A stretch of DNA of 64,000 bases from Acidimicrobiales bacterium. Lineage in GTDB: Bacteria > Actinomycetota > Acidimicrobiia > Acidimicrobiales > Iamiaceae. The position numbers and the translations under genes are program-made. The first letter of the stretch is position 1. Each line of letters starts with the position of its first letter. The DNA lies in the NCBI GenBank assembly GCA_035630295.1, contig DASQKY010000042.1, positions 62,001-126,000 of the forward strand, read 5' to 3'. The notes beneath the pieces were generated by a model. That model did no database searches. It was not told the origin of the DNA and saw only the letters and a list, made by a program, of their open reading frames with translations. This document shows positions 47,059 to 56,298 of this stretch, piece after piece.

Positions 47059-47165
47059 CGAGCGCTGGTCCACGCCACCGCGCTCCTCGGGCGCCTGCCC
47101 CTCGTCACCAAGGACCAGCGGCTGCACGCCGCGCCCGAGGCACGGGACGACGTGACCCTCACCTG
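47059..47165 (+). pseudogene. 3' relic of a VapC/PIN-domain toxin
   Basis: RALVHATALLGRLPLVTKDQRLHAAPE is the final helix-strand block of PIN ribonucleases (acidic residue-ALVxATA...LVTKDxRL). The leading acidic residue is already Arg and nothing of the first ~90 residues precedes it; the stretch begins three bases after the dehalogenase stop. No antitoxin is nearby. Confidence 0.55.
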
Positions 47166-47262
47166 TGATCGGGCGGGCGGGCGCGGCGGAGGTCGGCCCG
47201 ACCCCGCGGAACCTCGGCCGGCTCGGCGGCGTCATAGGGTCCGAGCGACGTCGGGAGGCGCC

Positions 47263-48708
47263 ATGGAGACCGAGGCGGGCACCACCACCGAGCCGGAGCG
47301 GTGGGCCGCACCCGGCCGCCCCGCCCCATGGCGGCTCCGGGCCACCCTGGCCGGGGCCGCCGCGGTCGTCGTCCTGGTGATCCTGGCCCACGGCGAAGCC
47401 GCCACGCGGCCCGGCGACGGGGAGGCGCTGCTCGCCGCCGTGGTCGGAGCCGCGAGCCTCCCCGCCCTGGCCGCCCTGGCCGGCCGGGCCCGGGGCCGGG
47501 TCGCACCGGGGCTCCTGCTGGCCCTGGGGGGCGTGGCCGTGGTGGCGGTGGGCAGCGGGGTGGGCCGGGCCCGCCGGGTCTCGCTGGTCCTCGCCCCCGA
47601 TGGCCTGTCGGGCTCCTCCCAGCGCATCCTGCAGACGTGGTGGCCGGTGGTCGTCCTGGGCCTGGCCCTTGTGGCGGCGGGCGTGGTGGTGGCCTGGGTC
47701 GAGCGGCGCCCGGCCCTCGGCGTGGACGATCGGGTCCGGGTCCGGGCCGTGGTCGGAGCGTGCGTGGCCCTGGCCGGGGGCATCGTGGCCATCGCCGTGG
47801 TGCTGCGGGAGGTGACCGGCTACTCGTTCATCTCGGGTCGGCCCGAGCGCCGCCGGGGCCGGCGCCAGCCGGCGACCCCGGTCCGGGCGACGTCGGGGGG
47901 CAGGGTGACGGCGGCCGGGGCGAGCGGGCCCGGGGTGGCAGCGGTCGACGCCGTCGATCTCGACGTGATCGGGACGACCTCGGCGGACGGGCCGGGTCGG
48001 GCCCCCGGGCCGGTGTCGGTGGCCGGTGACCCGGCGACGTGGTGGCAAGAGGCCGCGGTCGAGGAGGCGGCCTCGGTGGCGGCCTTCGAGAACCTGGCCG
48101 CCCGCCTGGAGGCCGTCGGTGGCCCGTCCGAGCTGGCCCAGCGGGCCCGGACCGCGGCCACCGACGAGGTGCGCCACGCGCGGGCCTGCCTCCGCCTGGC
48201 CGGCGGGGCCCCGACCGCCCCGGTGCATCGTCGAGCGCCCCGCGACCCCTTCGACGCGCCCGGGGCCGGGTCCGTCGGGGCCCGGCCCGGCGCCAGGGTC
48301 CCGGGCCGAGGGCTGCGGTGGCGAGCCGAGGTGGTCGGCCTGGCCGTCGAGTCATGGGCCGACGGGGTGGTGGGGGAGCGCTCGGCCGCGGCCCGCCTCC
48401 GGGCCGGTGCGGCCACCGCTGTCGATCCGAGCGTCGGGCCGGTGTTGCGGGCCATGGCCCGGGACGAGGACCGTCACGCCGACCTCGGCGCCGACGTGGT
48501 CCGTTGGTGCCGGGGGCAGTCACCCCGCCTGGTCGGGGCCGTGCTCCGCCGTGCTGCGAGCCGCCTGCCGGAGGACGCCCCCCTCCCGCCCTCGCAGCGA
48601 TCCGCCGACCCGGCTCGGCTCCGGGCCGCGGGCCTGCCCGACGCCGCCACCGTGCTCGCCCTCTGGCGCGAGGCCCGGGTCGTGGCCCGGCGCGGGTCCG
48701 GGACCTGA
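47263..48708 (+). CDS. Membrane protein with C-terminal ferritin-like domain
   Basis: 481 residues from ATG 47263 behind GGGAGG. Four or five helices in about 25-190 (LAGAAAVVVLVILA; LLAAVVGAASLPALAALAG; LLLALGGVAVVAVGSGVG; WWPVVVLGLALVAAGVVVAW), a linker, then from about 255 a ferritin-like four-helix region: WWQEAAVEEAASVAAFENLAARLEA, TDEVRHARACLRLA, GLAVESWADGVVGERSAA, ARDEDRHADLGADVVRW. The ExxH pairs suggest a di-metal centre, but function is unknown. Confidence 0.68.
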   Translation: METEAGTTTEPERWAAPGRPAPWRLRATLAGAAAVVVLVILAHGEAATRPGDGEALLAAVVGAASLPALAALAGRARGRVAPGLLLALGGVAVVAVGSGVGRARRVSLVLAPDGLSGSSQRILQTWWPVVVLGLALVAAGVVVAWVERRPALGVDDRVRVRAVVGACVALAGGIVAIAVVLREVTGYSFISGRPERRRGRRQPATPVRATSGGRVTAAGASGPGVAAVDAVDLDVIGTTSADGPGRAPGPVSVAGDPATWWQEAAVEEAASVAAFENLAARLEAVGGPSELAQRARTAATDEVRHARACLRLAGGAPTAPVHRRAPRDPFDAPGAGSVGARPGARVPGRGLRWRAEVVGLAVESWADGVVGERSAAARLRAGAATAVDPSVGPVLRAMARDEDRHADLGADVVRWCRGQSPRLVGAVLRRAASRLPEDAPLPPSQRSADPARLRAAGLPDAATVLALWREARVVARRGSGT

Positions 48709-48845
48709 GGCCGCCGGTGCCAGGCTCGGAGCGCGGCGCGCTGGTGGTCGCCTCCGGCCTCGCCGTGGCCCTGCCCGGGAGGACCAGGCGACGGCCGGCC
48801 GGCGGGGTCCCGGTTCCGGTGGGCCGTGTCGGGTAGATCGGGGGG

Positions 48846-49781
48846 GTGGAGGAGTCGGCGACGACGTACCGGGCCGGGCGCCGAGAGGTGGAGATCACCC
48901 ACCCGGACCGGGTGCTGTTCCCCGACGACGGGCTGACCAAGGCCGACCTGGCCGCGTACCACCACGCCGTGGCCGACGTGCTGGTGCCCCACCTGGCCGG
49001 CCGGCCCCTGATGCTCCAGCGCTTCCCCGAGGGCATCGGGGCCGACGGCTTCTACCAGAAGGACGTGGGCCGGGGGACGCCGGGGTGGATCCGCACCGTC
49101 GAGGCCCGCAAGGCCGGCGGGACGGTCTGCCACCCCGTGGTCGACGACGAGGCCGCTCTGCTGGCCCTCACCAACCTGGGGACCGTGTCGTTCCACCGGT
49201 GGCCCAGCCGGGCCCCGGACCTGGAGCACCCCGACCTGATCCTGGTCGACCTCGACCCCTCCGACGACGACTTCGACGGCGTGCGCCGGGCCGCCCACTG
49301 GACCCGGGACCTGCTGGACGAGCTCGGCCTGGCCTCCTACCTGCAGGTCACCGGGTCGCGGGGCATCCATGTGGTGTCGCCCGTCGACCGGTCCGCCCCC
49401 ACCGAGGCGGTGGGCGCCTTCGCCCAGGCCCTGGCCCGGGTGCTGGCCCTCCGCCACCCCGACGAGCTCACCGACGCCGGGCGCAAGGCCAAGCGGAAGG
49501 GCCGCCTCTACGTGGACGTGGCCCGCAACGGCTGGGCCCAGACGGCGGTGGCGCCGTACTCCGTACGCCCCCGGCCCGGCGCCCCGGTGGCCACCCCCAT
49601 CACCTGGGACGAGCTGGACGACCCGGACCTGCGGCCCGACGGGTGGACGGTGGCCACCGTGCCCGACCGGCTGGCCGCCCACGGCGACCCGTGGGCCGGG
49701 ATGGCCCGCCACGCCCGGTCGTTGCGGTCGCGGTGGCAGCAGCTCGACACCCTGGCCCACTCCGAGGACGGCCGCGCCTGA
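48846..49781 (+). CDS. LigD-type DNA polymerase/primase domain protein (stand-alone PolDom)
   Basis: 311 residues, AEP fold. ITHPDRVLFPDDGLTKADLAAYH opens the domain, then RPLMLQRFPEGIGADGFYQKDV, LEHPDLILVDLDPSDDDF with the metal-binding DxD, TGSRGIHVVSP with the catalytic Ser/His, and GRLYVDVARNGWAQTAVAPYSVR. No ligase or nuclease domain is attached. Such stand-alone PolDoms act with LigC/Ku in actinobacterial end-joining and excision repair. Confidence 0.9.
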   Translation: MEESATTYRAGRREVEITHPDRVLFPDDGLTKADLAAYHHAVADVLVPHLAGRPLMLQRFPEGIGADGFYQKDVGRGTPGWIRTVEARKAGGTVCHPVVDDEAALLALTNLGTVSFHRWPSRAPDLEHPDLILVDLDPSDDDFDGVRRAAHWTRDLLDELGLASYLQVTGSRGIHVVSPVDRSAPTEAVGAFAQALARVLALRHPDELTDAGRKAKRKGRLYVDVARNGWAQTAVAPYSVRPRPGAPVATPITWDELDDPDLRPDGWTVATVPDRLAAHGDPWAGMARHARSLRSRWQQLDTLAHSEDGRA

Positions 49782-50041
49782 CCCGGCCGGGCATTTCGCT
49801 CGTGCCCCGGTCGTGCGGGACGTGCCGCGGTGCTGGCCCGGCTGGCGCGGGTGATCCCGCTGGTCACGGCGCTCGGCGGCCTCCCTGGGGGCGGCCCCGG
49901 CGGCGGGCCGGGGAGGGGCACCCGGGTGGCGGGCCGACATTTGCGTAGGGGCCACTCAGGACAGGCCGGCCGTCGGCCCGCACCATGACGGCGCGGTTCA
50001 CCCCGGGCCGCCGAGACGCCACGGGCGAAGGGACGTATCAG
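49782..50041. other. 260-bp intergenic region
   Basis: GC-rich, no gene seen. A hairpin-prone segment lies at about 49884-49917 (GGGGGCGGCC followed by GGGCCGGGG). The stretch just before ATG 50042 must hold the lipoprotein promoter, but no clear -35/-10 pair is visible. Confidence 0.4.
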
Positions 50042-50425
50042 ATGCGACGCAAGCTGGGATGGTTGTTGGTGCTGACGCTGCTGGTCGGAGGAGCAGCGGC
50101 GTGCGGTGACGACGACGGCGATGGTGGCGACACCACGACCACGGAGCAGACCGACGAGGGCGGCGACTCCGGTGACGGTGGCGACGCCGGCGGCAACGAG
50201 GCCATCGAGGCCTTCTGCGACTCGGTGCAGGAGCTGGTCGACAAGTCGGCCGAGCTCCAGGACGACCCCACCAACTCCGACCTGCAGCAGGAGGTCACCC
50301 AGCTCTCCACCGACCTGGGCACCCAGGGCGCGGAGCTGGCGGCCGAGATGCCCAACTTCACCCCCGAGGACTCGGAGCGGTTCCAGGGCTGCCAGACCGA
50401 CCTCAGCGGCATCGGCCCCGGCTGA
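50042..50425 (+). CDS. Small secreted lipoprotein, function unknown
   Basis: 127 residues. Signal peptide (RRKLGWLLVLTLLVGGAAAC) with the lipid-attachment Cys at 21, an Asp/Gly/Thr-rich linker (about 22-50), and a helical domain with two further Cys (AFCDSVQELVDKSAELQ ... FQGCQTDL) that could form a disulphide. No family recognised. Ended by a strong hairpin. Confidence 0.75.
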   Translation: MRRKLGWLLVLTLLVGGAAACGDDDGDGGDTTTTEQTDEGGDSGDGGDAGGNEAIEAFCDSVQELVDKSAELQDDPTNSDLQQEVTQLSTDLGTQGAELAAEMPNFTPEDSERFQGCQTDLSGIGPG

Positions 50426-50447
50426 GGATCGCCCTCCTTCGGTATGC

Positions 50448-50480
50448 CCGCGGGGGCGGCCCATCGGGCCGCCCCCGCGG
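50448..50480 (+). terminator. 15-bp perfect hairpin terminator
   Basis: CCGCGGGGGCGGCCC (50448-50462) and GGGCCGCCCCCGCGG (50466-50480) pair perfectly over a 3-nt loop, 22 bases after the lipoprotein stop. Confidence 0.8.
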
Positions 50481-50587
50481 CGCGTCCCGGCCGCGACGCC
50501 AGGGGAACTGGCTGGCGGCCCGGGCGGCGCTGGCCGCTGGCCTAGCGTCGAGGCGAGCCGCGGGCACGGCCGATGGGACGGTGACGC

Positions 50588-52546
50588 ATGGACAGGAGAG
50601 CGCCGCTCACGGGACGAGGCGGCCCGGCGTCCGTCCGGCGATCGGGCCCGCCCCTCCCCGTGGCGGTGGTGCTGCTGGCCGTCGTGCTGGTGGCCGGCGC
50701 GCTGCTCCCCGGGGTGGGCTCGGGCCCCGCCGGGGCGGCGCCCGACGAGGAGGGCTGCTTCGTCCAGCGCGGCCACCAGGTCTTCCTGGACCGCGATGCC
50801 ACCGCGTCGGAGATCGCCGGCTGGACCGCGCTGTTCGATGCCGCCGTGCCCCGGAGCCGCCTGCCCGAGGCGCTGGCCACCAGCGACGAGTGGCTCTCGG
50901 TGGAGGTCACCGCCCTGTACCAGCAGGCCCTCGACCGGAACCCCGACGAGGCCGGGCGGATCTACTGGATCGACCGGCTGCGCCGGGGGGCGATGGTCAC
51001 TCGCATCGGGAGCCAGATCTACGGCTCCGACGAGTTCTACGCCCGAGCCGGTGGCACCGACGACGGTTTCGTCACCGACCTGTACGCCCGGATCCTGCAC
51101 CGGGCCCCGGACGCCGCCGGCCTCGAGTTCTGGCGGCCGCAGGTGCTCACCCGGGGGCGCCCGCGGGTGGCGGCCGACTTCCTGGCCTCGTCGGAGTCGC
51201 GCCGGGATCGGGTCACCCGGCTCTACAACGAGGTGCTGGGCCGCGCCCCCGACGCCGAGGGCCTGGCCTTCTGGGCCGAGCAGCTCCGCACCGTCAACGA
51301 CGTGCGCCTGGCCGTGCAGCTGGCCTCCAGCGGCGAGTTCTTCACCCGGGCCCAGGTCGGGTGCGAGCTGCCGCCGCCCGGCGTGGTCACCTTCACCGGC
51401 CACGGTTGGGGCCACGGTCGGGGCATGGGCCAGTACGGCGCCCTGGGCTACGCCATCGACCACGGGTGGAGCGGCACCCAGATCCTGAACCACTTCTACG
51501 GCGGCACCAGCACCGCTACCCGTCCTACCAACGTCAACCAGCGGGTCTACCTGGTGGCCAGCAGGGGCCAGGAGCTGGTGGTGCAGCAGGGGGCCGGGGT
51601 GCTGCGGGTGGACGGGTACGGCGCCGACGTGGCCGCGGTGCGCATCGCCCGGCTGGGCGCCGACCGGTTCCAGGTGTGGACCGGGCCGGGGTGCAGCGGG
51701 CCGTGGGCCAGCCGGGGCGAGCGCCTGGCCTCCGAGGTGGCCGTGCACTCCCGCCTGGCCCAGGGTGACGACGCCAGCCTGATGCTGCAGCGCTGCACCG
51801 GGGCCAGCGCCCGCTACTACCGGGGCAACCTGCGGGCGGTGGACACCACGGTGGGCGGAGGGCGGACCATCGTGACGGTCAACGAGGTCGACACCGAGTC
51901 GATGCTGCGCTCGGTGGTGCCGGCCGAGATGCCGGCCTCGTGGGCCGACCTGGCCGGTGGGGCCGGGGCCGCGGCCCTGCGGGTCCAGGCGGTGGCGGCC
52001 CGGTCCTACCTCCTGGCCGGCGACACCCGCTGGACCGACGGGGGCGTGGCCTGGGCCACCAGCTGCGACACCACCCAGTGCCAGGCCTATGCCGGCTACG
52101 GGTCCCGCTCGTCGATCGGCGGGGCGGTGACCCGGTCCGAGGACAGCCGCAGCGACGCCGCGGTGGCGGCCACCGCCCGGCAGGTGCGCCAGCGGTCCGG
52201 GGGCGCCGTGGCCCGCACCGAGTTCTCCTCCTCCACCGGGGGCTGGACCGCGGGCGGGGACTTCCCGGCGGTGATCGACGAGGGCGACGACACCAGCCGC
52301 AACAGCCGGCACACGTGGACGGTGGACCTGGAGGCGTCGGCGGTCGAGTCCGCCTTCGACGGGCGCCAGGGTCACGACGTGGGCGCCTTCCTGGGCTTCG
52401 ACTCCTACGTCCGCAACGGCCTGGGCGACCAGGGCGGCCGGGTGCTGTCGGTGCGGGCCCGCTTCACCGGCGAGAACGTGACCCTGACCGGCGACCAGGT
52501 CCGGTCCCTGTTGGGCCTGAACTCCAACTGGTTCGCCACCCCGTAG
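50588..52546 (+). CDS. Secreted SpoIID/LytB-domain protein with DUF4214 repeats
   Basis: 652 residues. N-terminal anchor about 23-45. About 55-255: DUF4214-like repeats (YQQALDRNPDEAGRIYWIDRL, YARILHRAPDAAGLEFW, YNEVLGRAPDAEGLAFWAEQL). From about 270 the SpoIID region: FTGHGWGHGRGMGQYGALGYA, RSVVPAEMPASW, LRVQAVAARSYLLA, TEFSSSTGGWTAGG. SpoIID proteins are glycan-strand lytic enzymes or enhancers. It shares DUF4214 repeats with the protein at 9700. Acts in the wall. Confidence 0.88.
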   Translation: MDRRAPLTGRGGPASVRRSGPPLPVAVVLLAVVLVAGALLPGVGSGPAGAAPDEEGCFVQRGHQVFLDRDATASEIAGWTALFDAAVPRSRLPEALATSDEWLSVEVTALYQQALDRNPDEAGRIYWIDRLRRGAMVTRIGSQIYGSDEFYARAGGTDDGFVTDLYARILHRAPDAAGLEFWRPQVLTRGRPRVAADFLASSESRRDRVTRLYNEVLGRAPDAEGLAFWAEQLRTVNDVRLAVQLASSGEFFTRAQVGCELPPPGVVTFTGHGWGHGRGMGQYGALGYAIDHGWSGTQILNHFYGGTSTATRPTNVNQRVYLVASRGQELVVQQGAGVLRVDGYGADVAAVRIARLGADRFQVWTGPGCSGPWASRGERLASEVAVHSRLAQGDDASLMLQRCTGASARYYRGNLRAVDTTVGGGRTIVTVNEVDTESMLRSVVPAEMPASWADLAGGAGAAALRVQAVAARSYLLAGDTRWTDGGVAWATSCDTTQCQAYAGYGSRSSIGGAVTRSEDSRSDAAVAATARQVRQRSGGAVARTEFSSSTGGWTAGGDFPAVIDEGDDTSRNSRHTWTVDLEASAVESAFDGRQGHDVGAFLGFDSYVRNGLGDQGGRVLSVRARFTGENVTLTGDQVRSLLGLNSNWFATP

Positions 52547-52601
52547 CGCGACGGCCAGGAAGACGGCGGCGGACCGCCACCTGACGACGTCGAGGCCCCG
52601 A

Positions 52602-53759
52602 TCAGGCCGGGGCGTCCTCTCGGGTGGCCACGGTGGGGCCGGCGTCGTCCACCACGGCGGCCAGGCGGTCGGCGCCGTCGGGGTCGTCCTTGAGGTGCTG
52701 GTCGAAGAAGGCCAGCGCGGACAGGGTCACCACGGTGGTGTCGGGGTGAGCCAGGCCCTGCACGTAGGGCGGGGTGTGGGCGCCGCCGATCAGCGTCACC
52801 AGGGTGCGCGGCGCGTCGATGCGAGCGAAGGCATCCTCGGCCCGGTCGTAGGGCACGGTGTCGTCGGCGTCGCCGTGCACGATCAGGAGGGGCGGCCCGT
52901 CGGCCACCGGCTCTCCGCCGCCCTGGCCCAGGTCGGTGGCGTACCCACCGGCCCACTCGGCCACGGCGCCGACCCGCGGGTCCTGGCAGCAGGGGTTGTA
53001 GCCCACGGCCACCGAGGTGATGGCGCCCAGGGAGTGGCCGGCCAGGCCGACGCGCTCGCCGTCGATCAGCCCGGCCAGCGGCCCGTCGTCAGCGCTCGAC
53101 GCCTGGCGGGCCCAGTCGATCACGAAGGCCACGTCTGCGGTCTGCTCGGGGATGTCGCTGGGGGTGCTGCCGCCCGGCGTCTCGTCGTTGGCCAGGGGGT
53201 AGGTGGGGGCGACGACCACGTAGCCGGCCGAGGCCCAGACCCGGAGGGTGGTGGTGTAGGCGGGGCCGTTGCCACTCAGCCCGTGGGAGAACACCACCAG
53301 CGGCCACGGCCCCGGCGCGGGAGGGGCGTCGACCACGATGTCGGCCTCGGGGTCAGGGGCGGTGCCGCCGTCGGTGGGGTAGAGCACCAGCACCGGCAGG
53401 GTGCGGTCGGGCTTCTCGGCCTCGCCCCCGTGGGCCTGGGTGGTCCGGGTGTCGTCCACCAGGGTCTCCTCGTGGGAGCCCACGGCGTAGGTCCCGACGG
53501 CTTCGACCGTCGGAGCCGTGGTCGTGCCGTCTCCCGGGGTGGACGGGTCGGCCGGCGTGGTGGTCGTGGCGCCGCCGTCGGGGTCGCCGGGGGCGGTGGT
53601 GGTCGCACCCGACGCTGCCGTCCCGTCGCCGGGGTCGGAGGAGCAGCCCGCCCCGGCCACCAGCAGCAGCCCGGCCAGGGCCAGCGCCGCGGCCCGGCGC
53701 GGCGCCGGACGGCGAGGGCCGGTTGAGGCGGCGGGCGGGTGAACGGTGGGCAGGGGCAC
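52602..53759 (-). CDS. Lipoprotein alpha/beta hydrolase (PAF-acetylhydrolase/chlorophyllase-like)
   Basis: 385 residues from GTG 53759. Signal peptide with LVAGAGC lipobox, a Thr/Asp/Gly-rich linker (about 45-85), then an esterase domain: LVVFSHGLSGNGPAY, VGLAGHSLGAITSVAVG with nucleophile Ser, LLIVHGDADDTVPYDRAE (Asp) and GGAHTPPY (His). Dienelactone/PAF-hydrolase-like; anchored outside the membrane. Divergent from the ABC exporter. Confidence 0.87.
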   Translation of the reverse strand: MPLPTVHPPAASTGPRRPAPRRAAALALAGLLLVAGAGCSSDPGDGTAASGATTTAPGDPDGGATTTTPADPSTPGDGTTTAPTVEAVGTYAVGSHEETLVDDTRTTQAHGGEAEKPDRTLPVLVLYPTDGGTAPDPEADIVVDAPPAPGPWPLVVFSHGLSGNGPAYTTTLRVWASAGYVVVAPTYPLANDETPGGSTPSDIPEQTADVAFVIDWARQASSADDGPLAGLIDGERVGLAGHSLGAITSVAVGYNPCCQDPRVGAVAEWAGGYATDLGQGGGEPVADGPPLLIVHGDADDTVPYDRAEDAFARIDAPRTLVTLIGGAHTPPYVQGLAHPDTTVVTLSALAFFDQHLKDDPDGADRLAAVVDDAGPTVATREDAPA

Positions 53760-53782
53760 GCCGTGCAACCTACGCCTGGCGC

Positions 53783-53813
53783 TTGACCTCGACTTCTCTC
53801 GAGGTGTGAAGCT
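53783..53813 (+). promoter_or_regulatory. MerR-type promoter of the ABC exporter
   Basis: TTGACC (53783-53788), 19-bp spacer, weak -10 GAAGCT (53808-53813). The inverted repeat ACCTCGA/TCGAGGT (53786-53792, 53799-53805) fills the spacer. Over-long 19-bp spacers with such dyads are the hallmark of MerR/SoxR promoters. The ATG is only 6 bp past the -10, so the message is probably leaderless. No merR gene is adjacent. Confidence 0.6.
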
Positions 53814-53819
53814 GTCGGC

Positions 53820-55748
53820 ATGCAGATGGACTTCACCCACTGGATGGCTCTGGAGAGCGCGGTGCACGGCGACCGCAGCGGCCGCCGCATCAGCCGAGAG
53901 ACGTTGCGCCGCGTGGCCCGCTTCGCCCGCCCCCATCGGCGGGCCATCGTGGCCTACCTGGTCCTCAGTGCCATCGGGGCCGTCCTCACGGTGGCCACCC
54001 CGGTCCTGGCCGGCCGGGTGGTGGACGAGATCGTGGGCCGGGGCTCGGAGGGCACCGTCATCCGCCTCGGCCTGCTCATCGCCGCCATCGCCGTGGCCGA
54101 GGCCATCACCGGCGTGGCCGAGCGCTGGCAGTCGTCCCGCATCGGCGAGGGCCTGATCCTCGACCTGCGGCGGGCGGTGTTCGGCCACGTGCAGCGCATG
54201 CCGGTGGCCTTCTTCACCCGCACCCGCACCGGTGCCTTGGTCAGCCGGCTGGACAACGACGTCATCGGGGCCCAGCGGGCCTTCACCTGGACCCTCTCCG
54301 ACGTGGTCAGCAACCTCATCATCCTGCTCCTGACCCTGGGGGTGATGCTGACCCTGTCGTGGCCCATCACCCTGCTGTCGCTGGTGCTGCTGCCGGTGTT
54401 CCTGATCCCGGCCCGGCGCATGGGGGCCCGCCTGGCCCACCTGGAGCGGGAGGCGGCCGACCACAACTCGGCCATGACCAGCCAGATGACCGAACGGTTC
54501 TCGGCCCCCGGCGCCACCCTGGTGAAGCTGTTCGGCCGGCCCGAGCAGGAGGAGGCCGAGTTCGGGGCCCGGGCCCAGCGGGTGGCCGAGATCGGGGTGC
54601 GCACGGCCATGGGCCAGTCCATCTTCCTCACCGCCCTGGCCTCGGTGTCGGCTGTGGCCCTGGCCCTGGTCTACGGCCTGGGGGGCTGGCTGGCCCTGCG
54701 GGGCTCCCTGGACGCCGGCACCATCGTCACCCTGGCCCTGCTGCTCACCCGGCTCTACGCCCCCCTCACCGCCCTGGCCAGCGCCCGGGTCGACGCCTCC
54801 ACCGCCCTGGTCAGCTTCGAGCGCATCTTCGAGGTGCTGGACCTGGAGCCCCTCATCGCCGAGCGGCCCGACGCCCGGGCCGTGCCCGAGGGCCCGGTGT
54901 CGATCACCTACGACGACGTCCGCTTCGCCTACCCGGCGGCGGACAAGGTGTCGCTGGCCTCCCTGGAGGAGGTGGCCACCCTGGACACCCGGGGTGGCGT
55001 GGAGGTGCTGCACGGCATCTCGTTCCGGGTCGAGCCGGGCCAGATGGTGGCCCTGGTCGGCACCTCCGGCAGCGGCAAGTCGACCACCGCGTCGCTGGCC
55101 GCCCGGCTCTACGACGTGGACGGCGGGGCGGTGCGCATCGCCGGGGTCGACGTGCGGGACCTCACGTTCGCGTCCCTGCGGGAGACGGTGGGCTTCGTCA
55201 CCCAGGACGGCCACCTGTTCCACGAGTCGGTGCGCGACAACCTGCGCCTGGCCCGGCCCGAGGCCACCGACGAGGAGCTGTGGGACGCCCTGCGCCGGGC
55301 CCGCCTCGACGGCCTGGTGGCCGGGCTGCCCGACGGCCTGGGCACGGTGGTGGGCGAGCGCGGGTACCGGTTCTCCGGCGGCGAGCGCCAGCGCCTCACC
55401 ATCGCCCGGGTGCTGCTGGCCCGGCCCCGGGTGGTGATCCTGGACGAGGCCACCGCCTCGCTCGACTCGACCTCGGAGGCCGCGGTCCAGGCCGCTCTGG
55501 CCGATGCCCTGGAGGGCCGGACGGCCATCGTCATCGCCCACCGGCTCTCGACCATCCGCCGGGCCGACACCATCCTGGTGGTGGAGGGCGGCCGCATCGT
55601 GGAGCGGGGCAGCCACGCCGACCTCCTGGCCGCCGAAGGGCGCTACGCCGAGCTCCACCGCACCCAGCTGGCCGGCTCCGACCCGACCGCCGCCGCCGAC
55701 GACGAGGCCGGTGGCGACGACGCCACCCCGGTCGAGTCGCTGGCCTGA
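53820..55748 (+). CDS. ABC exporter half-transporter (fused TMD-NBD)
   Basis: 642 residues. Six-helix membrane domain about 40-330 (AIVAYLVLSAIGAVLTVATPVLAGRVVDEIVG), NBD about 365-610: Walker A GTSGSGKSTT, GFVTQDGHLF Q-loop, signature FSGGERQRLTIARV, Walker B VVILDEATASLD, IAHRLSTIRR. An extra ~15-residue segment (YPAADKVSLASLEEVATLDT) sits early in the NBD. The MerR-type promoter suggests drug- or stress-induced efflux. Confidence 0.93.
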   Translation: MQMDFTHWMALESAVHGDRSGRRISRETLRRVARFARPHRRAIVAYLVLSAIGAVLTVATPVLAGRVVDEIVGRGSEGTVIRLGLLIAAIAVAEAITGVAERWQSSRIGEGLILDLRRAVFGHVQRMPVAFFTRTRTGALVSRLDNDVIGAQRAFTWTLSDVVSNLIILLLTLGVMLTLSWPITLLSLVLLPVFLIPARRMGARLAHLEREAADHNSAMTSQMTERFSAPGATLVKLFGRPEQEEAEFGARAQRVAEIGVRTAMGQSIFLTALASVSAVALALVYGLGGWLALRGSLDAGTIVTLALLLTRLYAPLTALASARVDASTALVSFERIFEVLDLEPLIAERPDARAVPEGPVSITYDDVRFAYPAADKVSLASLEEVATLDTRGGVEVLHGISFRVEPGQMVALVGTSGSGKSTTASLAARLYDVDGGAVRIAGVDVRDLTFASLRETVGFVTQDGHLFHESVRDNLRLARPEATDEELWDALRRARLDGLVAGLPDGLGTVVGERGYRFSGGERQRLTIARVLLARPRVVILDEATASLDSTSEAAVQAALADALEGRTAIVIAHRLSTIRRADTILVVEGGRIVERGSHADLLAAEGRYAELHRTQLAGSDPTAAADDEAGGDDATPVESLA

Positions 55749-55830
55749 GCAGCCGGAGGCGGGGGAGGTCGGTCCTCGGCTCGCACCGTGGTCGACGTCC
55801 GCCGCCCCCGGAGGCGCTGGCCGGCCGGTG

Positions 55831-56298
55831 TCAGCCCTCGGACATGGCTTCGGTGGCCCGGCGCTCCATCTCTTCCATCGACACGTCCTCGATGTGGGAG
55901 GACATGCTCCAGCGGTGGCCCCACGGGTCGGCGATGACGGCCATGCGGTCGCCGTAGAACTGGTCCGACGGTTCGCGCTCCACGGTGGCGCCGGCCTCGA
56001 CGGCCTTGGCGAAGAGGGCGTCCACGTCCTCCACGTACAGGTGGAGCAGCACCGGCGAACCGCCGAGTGACCGGGGGCTCAGGGCGCCGGCCTCGGGCGC
56101 CTCGTCGCTGAGCATCAGCACCGAGCTGCCGAGGGCCAGCTCGGCATGGCCGACGCGGCCGTCGGGACCGGTCATCACCCCGCCCCGGGACTCGAAGCCG
56201 AGCACGTCGCAGTAGAAGGCGATGGCGTCGGTGGCCCCGTCCACGGCCAGGTAGGGGGACAGGCGGGGATAGCCCTCGGGGATGGGGTTCACGGCCAC
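55831..56298 (-). CDS. VOC-family (glyoxalase/bleomycin resistance-like) protein
   Basis: 155 residues from GTG 56298 with GAGGAG upstream. PhnB-type VOC: GYPRLSPYLAVDGATDAIAFYCDVLGFESRG, GHAELALGSSVLMLSDEAPEAG, LLHLYVEDVDALFAKAVEAGATVEREPSDQFYGDRMAVIADPWGHRWSMSSHIEDV. Two beta-alpha-beta-beta-beta modules; metal or ligand unknown. Confidence 0.9.
   Translation of the reverse strand: MAVNPIPEGYPRLSPYLAVDGATDAIAFYCDVLGFESRGGVMTGPDGRVGHAELALGSSVLMLSDEAPEAGALSPRSLGGSPVLLHLYVEDVDALFAKAVEAGATVEREPSDQFYGDRMAVIADPWGHRWSMSSHIEDVSMEEMERRATEAMSEG

Noticed and set aside
43933-48708. A 1591-codon open frame on the plus strand
   Set aside because: Its first 3.3 kb is an Arg/Pro/Gly-rich shadow of the sulfatase and dehalogenase genes; only the part from 47263 codes for a real protein.
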